Origin: Bacilli bacterium
GTDB lineage: Bacteria; Bacillota_I; Bacilli_A; RF39; UBA660
DNA: 11,010 nucleotides
Assembly (NCBI GenBank): GCA_900758895.1
Contig: CAAETG010000087.1
Coordinates: 1-11,010, forward strand
Reading direction: 5' to 3'
The notes beneath the pieces were generated by a model. It saw only the letters and a program-made list of their open reading frames with translations. It had not been told where the DNA came from and did not search any database. Both the position numbers and the translations under genes were made by a program. Of the stretch, positions 1-7,422 are shown piece by piece. Each line of letters starts with the position of its first letter. Position 1 is the first letter of the stretch.

Positions 1-1
1 A

Positions 2-29
2 ATAAGTGAACATCACTTATCTTTTGTTA
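2..29 (+). terminator. Hairpin, probable terminator of an upstream gene
   Basis: A perfect 8-bp inverted repeat (ATAAGTGA at 2-9, TCACTTAT at 13-20) encloses a 3-base loop and is followed by the T-rich stretch CTTTTGTT. This fits an intrinsic terminator for a gene ending left of the window. The T run is short and interrupted, so it could be weak or could serve the other strand. Confidence 0.4.
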
Positions 30-85
30 TGGCTGTAAATACTAACGTCATTTTATAAAAAATTATAAAAAATAATAAGTTTTTC

Positions 86-114
86 TTTTTTTTTAAAATG
101 ATTTGTATTATAAT
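86..114 (+). promoter_or_regulatory. Probable promoter of the transporter gene
   Basis: A consensus TATAAT -10 box lies at 109-114. The matching -35 position, with a 17-base spacer (86-91), is only a T run, so the -35 is poor. Transcription would begin near 121, just before the AGGAGGG ribosome site, giving a leader of roughly 13 bases. The same short-leader layout recurs at the promoter at 1614-1642. Confidence 0.4.
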
Positions 115-121
115 CAATGTT

Positions 122-128
122 AGGAGGG
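122..128 (+). promoter_or_regulatory. Ribosome binding site that sets the transporter start
   Basis: AGGAGGG sits five bases before the ATG at 134. An in-frame ATG at 98 has no ribosome site and lies upstream of the -10 box at 109-114, so 134 is the better start. Confidence 0.75.
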
Positions 129-133
129 AATTT

Positions 134-1579
134 ATGAAGAAGAAAGAAAAAAGATATGGTCTTTTAAAAGGTGTTTTAATTCTTGTTGTATTAGCATTTG
201 TTCTTTCTTGGATTATTCCAGCTGGTGGATATACTTCAACTGGTTATACACAAACTGGAATGATGAGATTAGGACTTTATGATATTGCTTATACAATTTA
301 TTATGCATTATCTTTTGCTGTTGATAAGGTTGTTGTTTTATTTGCTATCGCTGCTTTTTATGGCGTTCTTACTAAAACACAAGCTTATGAAAGAATTGTA
401 TCAGGCATTGCAAATAAAATTAAACACAAGAGAGTTGCAGTAGTAGTATTTTCAGTGATTCTTGCTGTTTTAACTAGCTTGCTTACACAGACATTCGTTG
501 TTTTAATTTTTGTTCCATTTATTATATCTATTTTAAATCGAATGAAATTAGATAAAATAACGATTTTGGCAACTACTTTTGGTTCTATTTTAGTTGGTGT
601 TATGGGTGCAACTTACGGTACAGATGGTATTGCTATGTTCAATTACTATTTAGGTTATACTTCAACAACGCCTTATACGATGCCTGCTTTATGGGTTAGA
701 GGAGGAATTTTACTAATTGGATTAGTACTCTTTAATTTCTTTACAGTAACTCATATGAGTAAACAATCAAAAGATGCAGAAAGTATTGATTTATTTGAAG
801 TAGAAGTGGCTGAAGATCGAGCTAAAAAAACGAAAAATATGATTCCAATCATTGTTGTTGGTGTCTTATTGTTTGCATTATGTATTTTAGGATTCACAAA
901 TTGGGCTGGTAATTTTGGAATAGAAGTATTTGATGATTTTCATTCTCTAGTTACGGAAGATATTAAGATTGATGATTTTTATATTTTCCAAGATTTACTT
1001 GGTACTGGAATTACCGCTTTAGGATCATGGAATAATATTACAATTAGTGCTATTTTAATAGTATTTACGATTATTTTAGCTTTATGTTACCGATTTAAAT
1101 TAAATGAATTCTTTGATGCGGTAAAAGGTGGAGTTAAGAAGATGCTTGTTCCAGCGCTTGTTATTGTTGGAGCTTATATGCTTATGATTGTTGTTTATCA
1201 ATCTACTTATGTAGCAACAATTGTTAATCGACTTCTTACTTTAACTGATAGCTTTAATATTGCAACAATGACTTTATCTTCACTCATTTTAAACATCTTC
1301 CATACAGACCTTGGATTTACTGGATGGGTAATGGGTACTGTTCAAACAGGTGGAAATTATCTTGTAACTGAATATGTAGATTATATAAATCCAGTTTATA
1401 CTATGTTTACTTCTTTATATGGTTTTGTTCAGTTCTTTATTCCAACAAGTATGATTTTGGGAATTGGACTTGTATCACTTAAAGTAAAATATAGTGAATG
1501 GTTAAAATATGTATGGCGTTTCTTATTAGGCATGTTTATTTGCTTGCTTATTATCTTTATTCTTATGACCATTATTTAA
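134..1579 (+). CDS. Polytopic membrane transporter, YfcC/DcuC-like
   Basis: A 481-residue protein that is almost entirely hydrophobic, with roughly ten or more membrane segments. The start at 134 is chosen for its AGGAGGG site; the in-frame ATG at 98 would lie upstream of the likely transcription start. The N-terminal helix ends in W26-I-I-P-A-G31. Near the C-terminus are P437-T-S and W456-L-K-Y, before a last hydrophobic helix. This resembles the YfcC branch of the DcuC-type carriers, in which an early W-x-x-P-A-G and a late P-T-S...W-L-K-F/Y recur. A charged cytoplasmic loop separates the halves at about residues 205-235, and a hydrophilic stretch lies at about 265-300. Family knowledge would suggest uptake or antiport of amino acids or dicarboxylates, but nothing visible fixes the substrate. 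It has its own promoter and terminator, so it is probably not part of the pilus operon downstream. Another ion-transporter-superfamily member is possible. Confidence 0.6.
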   Translation: MKKKEKRYGLLKGVLILVVLAFVLSWIIPAGGYTSTGYTQTGMMRLGLYDIAYTIYYALSFAVDKVVVLFAIAAFYGVLTKTQAYERIVSGIANKIKHKRVAVVVFSVILAVLTSLLTQTFVVLIFVPFIISILNRMKLDKITILATTFGSILVGVMGATYGTDGIAMFNYYLGYTSTTPYTMPALWVRGGILLIGLVLFNFFTVTHMSKQSKDAESIDLFEVEVAEDRAKKTKNMIPIIVVGVLLFALCILGFTNWAGNFGIEVFDDFHSLVTEDIKIDDFYIFQDLLGTGITALGSWNNITISAILIVFTIILALCYRFKLNEFFDAVKGGVKKMLVPALVIVGAYMLMIVVYQSTYVATIVNRLLTLTDSFNIATMTLSSLILNIFHTDLGFTGWVMGTVQTGGNYLVTEYVDYINPVYTMFTSLYGFVQFFIPTSMILGIGLVSLKVKYSEWLKYVWRFLLGMFICLLIIFILMTII

Positions 1580-1601
1580 AGGAGCTTTATGCTTCTTTTT
1601 T
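1578..1601 (+). terminator. Intrinsic terminator of the transporter gene
   Basis: AAAGGAGC (1578-1585) pairs with GCTTCTTT (1591-1598), an 8-bp stem with one G-U pair and a TTTAT loop, running into a T tract to 1601. It overlaps the stop codon and lies just before the operon promoter, separating the two transcription units. Confidence 0.65.
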
Positions 1602-1613
1602 GCTTTGTTTTTG

Positions 1614-1642
1614 TTGAAAAAAGATATGTTTCATGTTATAAT
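1614..1642 (+). promoter_or_regulatory. Main promoter of the Tad-like operon
   Basis: TTGAAA (1614-1619), a 17-base spacer and a perfect TATAAT (1637-1642) with an extended -10 TG at 1634-1635. Transcription should start near 1649, about 19 bases before the chosen ATG at 1668. No operator-like inverted repeat is apparent around it. Confidence 0.8.
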
Positions 1643-1667
1643 TTAAATTATGAGGTTGGTGTATACT

Positions 1668-2435
1668 ATGAAAAAATTGAGGGCTTTTATTTTTACCTTA
1701 GCATTGTTTTTTGTAAGTAGTAGTTATGTATATGCTGTATGTGATGCAACAGAGACAAATGAGCTTAATAGTTTTGCTGTTAATGTTAGTGTCGATTATG
1801 AAGCAATAACTGAAGAATATATTCCTGATGAATCATTTAATCCACCAGATGGAATGACTATGGATGAAATGGAAGATTATGTGGTTACAAGAAATTTATT
1901 CTTAATTTATATTTCTAATCTTACAGAAGATTTGTATGTAACAGTTGAAAATGATGTTACTGGTGAGACACAAACTTATTATTATGATGATAGTGAAAAT
2001 GGTGTTATTACCATTAGACAAGAAGATTTAACTAATATTACTAATTATACAGTAACCGTTTATAGTTCGGATGCAACGAATTGTCCAGGTACAGAACTTG
2101 CTACTCATTATTTAACGACACCAATGTATAATTATTTAAGTGAGTATGATGTATGTGAAGGGGCAGAGGATTTTTATTTATGCTATGAGTATTTAGCTGT
2201 AGATCTTGTTGGATTTGATGATTTTATTAGTTTAGTTGAAGATTATAAAGCTGGTAAAGTTGATAATAATGGTGAAGAAATTGTACCGGATGAGGAAGAG
2301 GATAATGGCGGTTTCTTTGAGTTTATTAGTGATCACAAAGTAGCTGTTATTGTTGTCTGTGCTGTAATTGTTGTTGGAGGGGTTCTAGTTACGGTGATAA
2401 TAGTAAAAAGAAGAAGGAGTAAGATGATAGTATGA
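1668..2435 (+). CDS. Secreted single-pass membrane protein of unknown function, first gene of the operon
   Basis: A 255-residue type I membrane protein. It has a signal peptide (residues 1-23, basic start, hydrophobic core, V-Y-A before the cut), an acidic extracellular domain with four cysteines outside the membrane (C25, one in an N-C-P-G stretch and a close pair further on), an acidic linker (D-E-E-E-D) near residue 212, one membrane helix at about 225-246 and a basic K-R-R-R-S-K tail. I chose ATG 1668, preceded by GAGGTTGG. The in-frame ATG at 1650 coincides with the expected transcription start, leaving no leader. I recognise no family and see no LPXTG motif. Its stop overlaps the next start (ATGA at 2432-2435), so it is probably translated together with the giant thioester protein and may anchor or escort it. 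That role is inference. Confidence 0.8.
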   Translation: MKKLRAFIFTLALFFVSSSYVYAVCDATETNELNSFAVNVSVDYEAITEEYIPDESFNPPDGMTMDEMEDYVVTRNLFLIYISNLTEDLYVTVENDVTGETQTYYYDDSENGVITIRQEDLTNITNYTVTVYSSDATNCPGTELATHYLTTPMYNYLSEYDVCEGAEDFYLCYEYLAVDLVGFDDFISLVEDYKAGKVDNNGEEIVPDEEEDNGGFFEFISDHKVAVIVVCAVIVVGGVLVTVIIVKRRRSKMIV

Positions 2436-5400
2436 AGAAAGTTCTAAGATTTTGCTATTTTGTTATTATTGCCTTGGCTTTGGTTGGCGTTTTTAATTCA
2501 TTAGAAATAGAAAATGTTAGTGCAGCTGAAGGAGAATGTACAAATGAAAATGGTTGTCGTGTTGGTGCAAGTCACGGAGAGATTTGGACTTCTGGATTGT
2601 ATGGAGTGTATAGACCATTAACATCATCAACGACAGATACTAGAAATAAATATGCTCGTAATTATTGGGAAGATACAGCTGATAGACCTTATCTACATTA
2701 TTTACATCCATTTTCAGATATTGGTGTAACAGCAATATATAATGGAGCAGTAGCAAATACTTATGGATTTAATGTTTATTATAATCGATATGGTATTCCA
2801 TTATTTTGTTTAGATGGTAATTTGGAAGGAAATTCAACTGTTTATGCAGAACGTTTCTTAATTGATGATAGTTATAGTGATCGAGTACAAGCACATGACT
2901 ATGCTTTGATGAGTATTTTAACAAGTGGAAGTAATACTTATTCGGATACAGCATCTTATTGGGCTAAGTTAACAGCAATTCGTGCTGTCAATATTACTTT
3001 TGGACTTGATAAGACAAATTTAGGTGGCTCTAGTGTATCTAATCAATATGCTATTTATGGACTTGTTAATCGTTGGTTAAGTGAAGATTCAAGTGACTAT
3101 GATACAATCGCTTCTTATGTTACTGTCAAATCAAGAAGTAGTTTTGCGGCATATAGCAATTATTATTTCCAAGATACAAATGGAAGTGGAGCAGTAGCGA
3201 ATGCTAGATCACTTTATTTTGAAGCTTTAAGTGTAGCAGCTGAGTACTTAGAAAATGGTGGTTTATCTGTCAATTATACAGAAGAAAATAGTGCTCCATC
3301 TGATATTGAAATATTAAATGATCCAGAAGGAGAGTTAGTTTCTGCTGATATTTACCATGAATTTACTATTACTGGTTTAACAAATGGAGATTCTTTTGTT
3401 ATTAATGATGAACTTCAATTTGAAAAAGAATATCAAGGAATTACTGATGCATATATAAAAGCAATACAGATTAATGGTGAAGATATTTCATTAGATCAAG
3501 CAACTACTTTCCAATATTTAAATACTAATATTTTGGAAGCAGTTCCAGGAATTGATCTTTCAGAAGGTCTACATATTGTTGTTACTGTTCATATTGAAGG
3601 TTTCCAAACTGTTAATGAAGGATCTAGTTTTGAAGCAATTAATTGTGCAGAACAACCATTTAAATATTCATTAACTGGTACTTATACAGCAAGCAGTGGT
3701 GGAGCATATGATAATTATGTTGCTACTATTTGGTATGCTGGTACTGGTAATACCCAAAGATATGTTGGTATAGAAGAAGGAACTGGTAGTGAAAAAACTT
3801 GGTCTAGTCCAAAAGAAGTTACTTTAGTAGAAGAATGTCCTGGTATGTGCGATCAGTTATTTGATGAATGTGAGGAAAATCCAGGATCTGATGCTTGTCA
3901 AGAATATGAAGAATTATGTGATTCAACTTGTGAAACAACAGTAAGCAATTTTGATTGTTGTGATGCTAATAATGAGCTTATTATTTCAACAATTGATAAT
4001 CAAGAAGTTACAATTGATGGACCTGAGGATGTTCAAGCTTGCTTTGTTGATCGAATTGATGCACAAGTAGAAGCAGAAGGAGATGCATCGGATGTTAATG
4101 GTACTTCAGATGATGAAAACAATAGTTATAAATTAGGCCAAAATAAATATTGTGTGGTATCATGTAAAGAAGATTATGTGATGACGATGCCTACTGCAAA
4201 ATTAGTCAATGCTGGTAGATACTTTACCTTTAGTGCTGCAGTAGAAGGTACGAAGACATGTTATACAAATACAATTGATAGAGAGTTATATAATGAGGAT
4301 ATTATTAATGCACAAGTAGAAATGGTTAATGCTTATACAAACTATTTGATGTGGAAAGCGTTAGATGAAGCGCCTATTCGAGATAGAACAGATAGTAAAT
4401 CTGCTAGTCCATGTTGTAGAGAATGTACTGGTACAGGTGAGGATAGAACTTGTAGTTGTACTTGTAGTGCTTCTGATTCAACAAATGTGTGGACCGAATA
4501 TTATGTAAGTGGTGCTCGATATACTTATTATTATGTAACTGATTCTAATAAAAATTTTGATAATGGAACTATTACTATTTCGAATCGTTCTGCTTCCGCT
4601 TCCTATGATGAAGATGGACATATAGAAGGTTCTTGTAGTAGTGGATGTTGTTATGCTAACTGTCGTGATGGTTCTGATGGTAGTGCGGCAACTTTAGCTG
4701 CGAATATTGATCGTAATTTAGCAAGCGCTATTTCTCGGTTAGAAGCTGCGCAGCGTGCTTATCGAGAAGTAATTGAGGAATATAATGATTGTTCTGAATG
4801 GAATGATTGGGATGCAGAAATTAAATATGATCCAGAAATTTATTATGATTATGAAGAAAGCTATTTAGCAGATATGTATCATAATTATGGCTCTATGGAT
4901 TCTTCACTTGTTAGTAGTGGAACCACAGAATGGTATTGTAATTCGAATGTTTCAAGTAATGGTCGTGAGAATCAAGCTGAATTGAATGGTATTTCTTATT
5001 CTAGTTGTGATGGAAGTACATCTGCTTCTACTAGATATACAAGAATCAATTATATTTATTGTACAGTTGATGGTTGTGAGATAACTCCTGAGGAAGTTTC
5101 GGATGCAAGATATAAGAAAGTTACTTCTTCTCAAGAGAATTCCTATATTCCTTCTACGTTATTCTATAATATTTATCCAAGTGGTGAAATTGTAGATGCT
5201 GAAGAAGGAGCAAGTCGTGATGATGCAGTTGCCATTGAAAATGGTCTTCCTGTTAGCTTAAGTACTGAGCGTGGTATTTATAAGTACACTATTAATATTA
5301 CTGATCTTGGTGAGTATTATGATGCTAATGGTACTTTAGGTCGTTTAATTGGTGGTAGAAATGCAGTTATTAATCGAAATGATTATAGTAATATTGTTAA

Positions 5401-6109
5401 TTCAGATGGAGAAGTTGAGTATGCTTGTTCTTACTTAGTTAATATGGGTGTTACTGATGATACACATATCTACTGTGATTTTAATACAGAATGTACTGGT
5501 GAAGATTGTTATTCAGATTGCGTAGGTCCAAATTGCTATGGTGATGAAAATACTTGTAGCGGTGATAATTGTATTGCAGACTGTATTGGTGCTGGATGTA
5601 TTTATGATAGTGATGCGGGTACTTCGCTTATTGAAAGAGTTGTTTCTTTGAATAATTTATTCCCTAATGGAACAGATTCTTATAACTGGAATCGAGATAT
5701 TAATGAGAAGGCTGATGCTACTATTAGTGAAATTCAAGAAAAGGGAAATAGTGTTTATGATGAAGATCCAGTACTTAGTGTTACGATTACACCAAGTACA
5801 GCACGAGCTATTAAAGAATATAATGATAAAGCAGAAAATGATGGCGGATATTCTAATAGTACACTTGCTTGTTATTCATTAGATGGCTATGAAGAAATTG
5901 CTTGTTATAGTTCCTTTATTACTGATTTATTAAATGGTACGATTACTTATGATCGTCAAACTCTTGCTAATAATTTAGATATAGTTAATAATCGAAGTTT
6001 GATTATGGGTAATAATTACCGTACTGTTAGTGATAATAATTTCGAATACTTCACTACTTGGGATTCTGGCATATCTGAAGAAGATATGATTGGTCCTTCA
6101 TGGAAGTAG
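2432..6109 (+). CDS. Giant secreted Cys-rich protein with a likely thioester (TQXA-type) adhesin domain
   Basis: 1225 residues with a signal peptide (cleavage near residues 31-32, V-S-A/A). A likely thioester domain spans about 60-270: Cys126 in F-C-L-D-G and Gln205 in N-Q-Y-A-I-Y. Cys126 is the only cysteine between residues 42 and 405, as expected for a Cys-Gln thioester rather than a disulfide. A beta-rich region follows (about 275-465). Then come a symmetric six-Cys cluster (469-500), a Y-C-x-x-x-C motif, two long helices (624-646 and 752-786) flanking a Cys-rich insert (661-744), and a duplicated C-x-G-x-x-C array (1021-1056). There are about 43 cysteines in the mature protein by eye. 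No LPXTG motif or C-terminal membrane helix is present; it ends in a soluble tail (G-P-S-W-K). Known thioester domains bond covalently to host or surface amines, so adhesion is inferred. The start overlaps the previous stop, with AAGGAG at 2414-2419. Confidence 0.85.
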   Translation: MKKVLRFCYFVIIALALVGVFNSLEIENVSAAEGECTNENGCRVGASHGEIWTSGLYGVYRPLTSSTTDTRNKYARNYWEDTADRPYLHYLHPFSDIGVTAIYNGAVANTYGFNVYYNRYGIPLFCLDGNLEGNSTVYAERFLIDDSYSDRVQAHDYALMSILTSGSNTYSDTASYWAKLTAIRAVNITFGLDKTNLGGSSVSNQYAIYGLVNRWLSEDSSDYDTIASYVTVKSRSSFAAYSNYYFQDTNGSGAVANARSLYFEALSVAAEYLENGGLSVNYTEENSAPSDIEILNDPEGELVSADIYHEFTITGLTNGDSFVINDELQFEKEYQGITDAYIKAIQINGEDISLDQATTFQYLNTNILEAVPGIDLSEGLHIVVTVHIEGFQTVNEGSSFEAINCAEQPFKYSLTGTYTASSGGAYDNYVATIWYAGTGNTQRYVGIEEGTGSEKTWSSPKEVTLVEECPGMCDQLFDECEENPGSDACQEYEELCDSTCETTVSNFDCCDANNELIISTIDNQEVTIDGPEDVQACFVDRIDAQVEAEGDASDVNGTSDDENNSYKLGQNKYCVVSCKEDYVMTMPTAKLVNAGRYFTFSAAVEGTKTCYTNTIDRELYNEDIINAQVEMVNAYTNYLMWKALDEAPIRDRTDSKSASPCCRECTGTGEDRTCSCTCSASDSTNVWTEYYVSGARYTYYYVTDSNKNFDNGTITISNRSASASYDEDGHIEGSCSSGCCYANCRDGSDGSAATLAANIDRNLASAISRLEAAQRAYREVIEEYNDCSEWNDWDAEIKYDPEIYYDYEESYLADMYHNYGSMDSSLVSSGTTEWYCNSNVSSNGRENQAELNGISYSSCDGSTSASTRYTRINYIYCTVDGCEITPEEVSDARYKKVTSSQENSYIPSTLFYNIYPSGEIVDAEEGASRDDAVAIENGLPVSLSTERGIYKYTINITDLGEYYDANGTLGRLIGGRNAVINRNDYSNIVNSDGEVEYACSYLVNMGVTDDTHIYCDFNTECTGEDCYSDCVGPNCYGDENTCSGDNCIADCIGAGCIYDSDAGTSLIERVVSLNNLFPNGTDSYNWNRDINEKADATISEIQEKGNSVYDEDPVLSVTITPSTARAIKEYNDKAENDGGYSNSTLACYSLDGYEEIACYSSFITDLLNGTITYDRQTLANNLDIVNNRSLIMGNNYRTVSDNNFEYFTTWDSGISEEDMIGPSWK
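5492..5599 (+). repeat. Tandem Cys-rich repeat inside the giant surface protein
   Basis: Two 15-residue units, residues 1021-1035 and 1042-1056, share the pattern C-x-G-[ED]-x-C-x-x-D-C-x-G-x-x-C with a period of 21 residues (63 bases). Each unit is itself two C-x-G-x-x-C elements nine residues apart. The DNA of the two copies has diverged, so the duplication is old and the cysteine spacing appears to be kept at protein level. Confidence 0.75.
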
Positions 6110-6129
6110 GAAAGGGGAGTTAAAAGTTT

Positions 6130-6546
6130 ATGCAAAGTTCATATTGGGGTTATTGGTTAGTTGTAATGGGTGTTGCAATTGTAGGTCTTATGATCTCAGT
6201 TCAAGGTATTACAACTAACACAACCCAAGATAGTTATGCGATCAGAGAAATTACTGATGCCGCGATGTTAGAAGCTGTTGATTATGCTTATTATCGTGAT
6301 TATAATGAAATTAAGATTGATAAAGAAAAATTTATGGAAGTATTTATTCGAATGACAACAGAGGTCATGGGTGTAAATGATACTTATGAAATTAATTTTT
6401 ATGAAATTTATGAAGCTCCACCTAAAGTAAGTGTTGAAATTAAATCAAATAGTGGTACTAACTTTATATCTGCTGGAGAGTATGATACTGTTAGTAGAAT
6501 TGATGCAATTATACAAATTCATGCTGAAGAAATTGGTGAGAATTAG
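6130..6546 (+). CDS. Small one-helix membrane protein, possible TadE-like pseudopilin
   Basis: 138 residues: a short N-terminal segment with aromatic W6-G-Y-W9, one membrane helix at about 8-26, then a helical stretch rich in D, A and E (about 35-60) and a soluble alpha/beta domain containing Y91-E-I-Y-E-A-P-P98. It has no cysteine, no prepilin-peptidase site (G/xxxxE) and no cleavable signal peptide. The layout of one N-terminal helix plus a small exported domain resembles TadE-type pseudopilins, and its place in a Tad-like operon supports that, but sequence similarity is not evident. From memory and unchecked, it may belong to the family Pfam calls DUF5411. The start has a GGGGAG site (6114-6119), and the next gene begins nine bases after its stop, so it is surely co-transcribed. 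Confidence 0.75.
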   Translation: MQSSYWGYWLVVMGVAIVGLMISVQGITTNTTQDSYAIREITDAAMLEAVDYAYYRDYNEIKIDKEKFMEVFIRMTTEVMGVNDTYEINFYEIYEAPPKVSVEIKSNSGTNFISAGEYDTVSRIDAIIQIHAEEIGEN

Positions 6547-6555
6547 GAGGATAAA

Positions 6556-7386
6556 ATGGGAAATATAGTAACTACAATTAAAAGATTTTTATCAAATAAG
6601 AATACGATTACTATACTAGGTGTGTTGCTAGGAATTGTTGTTCTTTATATTGGATATAATTACCGTGTTGATCAAGCGATTGATACGGTAATGATTCCGT
6701 TTGCTAGACAAACAATAACGGCTACTTCAGAGATTACTCAAGAGATGATTAGTACAACTGAAGTTTTAAGATCTTTTGTTTCAAGTAATGATAATTTGAT
6801 TACGCAACAAAATCAACTTGTAAATACAACAAGTCCATTATGTGTTACTTACGGGACAAGTGTTCCGCAAGGATCATTTTTCTATAGTGAACAAGTAGTA
6901 TCTTGTAGTAGTATGCCAAATACAGTACTTGAAGATATGCCTGATGGTTATACCGTATTTTCGATGTCAGTAGATATTCATACGACTTATGGTAACTCAA
7001 TGTATCCTGGTGATTATATTGATTTATATGTAAGAATGAATAGTAGTGATAATAGAATTATTTTTGGTAGATTAATTGAAAGTATTGAAATTCGCGATGT
7101 TCGTGATAATCAAGGTGTTAGTGTTTTCTTGACTAGTGATGCAAATACACCAGCAGAGCTTTTATTCGCTGTACCTGATGATTTATTCTGGTTATTAAAT
7201 GTTGCGACGGAAATTAGTGGATTAGAACTTGTCCCTGTGCCAAGAAATGCTTCTTATACAAGTAATCCAGGAGAGACTCAAGTTTCTAGCGAATATTTAA
7301 GACAATTAATTACCAACTATGCACAACAAATCCCTGATGCAGGTACTGGTACATCAACAAATACTGGTACTACAACAACAGAATAA
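6556..7386 (+). CDS. cpaB: CpaB/RcpC-like pilus assembly protein (SAF domain)
   Basis: 276 residues: a short basic N-terminus, one membrane helix (about 17-34), then an exported region that reads like CpaB/RcpC. The part from V45-M-I-P48 through the T-A-T-S-E-I-T-Q-E-M stretch (to about 64) looks like the start of a SAF domain. The second half has the P-G-D-Y-I-D-L-Y-V segment, then the pattern seen in RcpC domains: a strand ending in I-R-D-V, a helix with A-E-L-L, and a late L-x-L-V-P-V. The C-terminus is a Thr/Gly linker. In Tad systems CpaB/RcpC lies on the outer face and is tied to assembly. With no outer membrane or secretin it may act in wall crossing or as a periplasm-like stator (inference). 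AGGAGG at 6545-6550 overlaps the previous stop. The family call is from architecture and context. Confidence 0.75.
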   Translation: MGNIVTTIKRFLSNKNTITILGVLLGIVVLYIGYNYRVDQAIDTVMIPFARQTITATSEITQEMISTTEVLRSFVSSNDNLITQQNQLVNTTSPLCVTYGTSVPQGSFFYSEQVVSCSSMPNTVLEDMPDGYTVFSMSVDIHTTYGNSMYPGDYIDLYVRMNSSDNRIIFGRLIESIEIRDVRDNQGVSVFLTSDANTPAELLFAVPDDLFWLLNVATEISGLELVPVPRNASYTSNPGETQVSSEYLRQLITNYAQQIPDAGTGTSTNTGTTTTE

Positions 7387-7410
7387 AATAAAAAAAGAAT
7401 AAAATAAAAA
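7381..7410 (+). repeat. 14-base A-rich direct repeat before the ATPase ribosome site
   Basis: GAATAAAATAAAAA occurs at 7381-7394 and again at 7397-7410, a 16-base period. The first copy contains the stop of the CpaB-like gene, and the second abuts the ribosome site. It is probably a small slippage duplication forming an unstructured A-rich leader. Confidence 0.6.
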
Positions 7411-7417
7411 GGAGGTG
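7409..7417 (+). promoter_or_regulatory. Full-consensus ribosome binding site of the ATPase gene
   Basis: AAGGAGGTG, an extended match to the 16S 3' end, lies five bases before ATG 7423 in an unstructured A-rich leader. It is the strongest site in the operon and suggests efficient translation of the ATPase. Confidence 0.75.
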
Positions 7418-7422
7418 CTTAT

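Noticed and set aside
2769..2954. Minus-strand open frame of 61 codons within the giant gene
   Set aside because: It lies wholly inside a strong plus-strand gene, has no ribosome site, and its His/Tyr/Asn-rich composition is that of a shadow frame.
4952..5134. Minus-strand open frame of 60 codons
   Set aside because: Antisense to the giant protein gene, Ile/Thr/Arg-rich shadow, no ribosome site or recognisable motif.
5667..5882. Plus-strand open frame of 71 codons in another frame of the giant gene
   Set aside because: Overlaps the real frame throughout, with a Met/Leu/Ile-rich shadow composition and no ribosome site.
6050..6109. Possible sortase signal or membrane anchor at the end of the giant protein
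   Set aside because: The C-terminus is polar with no LPXTG-like motif, hydrophobic helix or basic tail.
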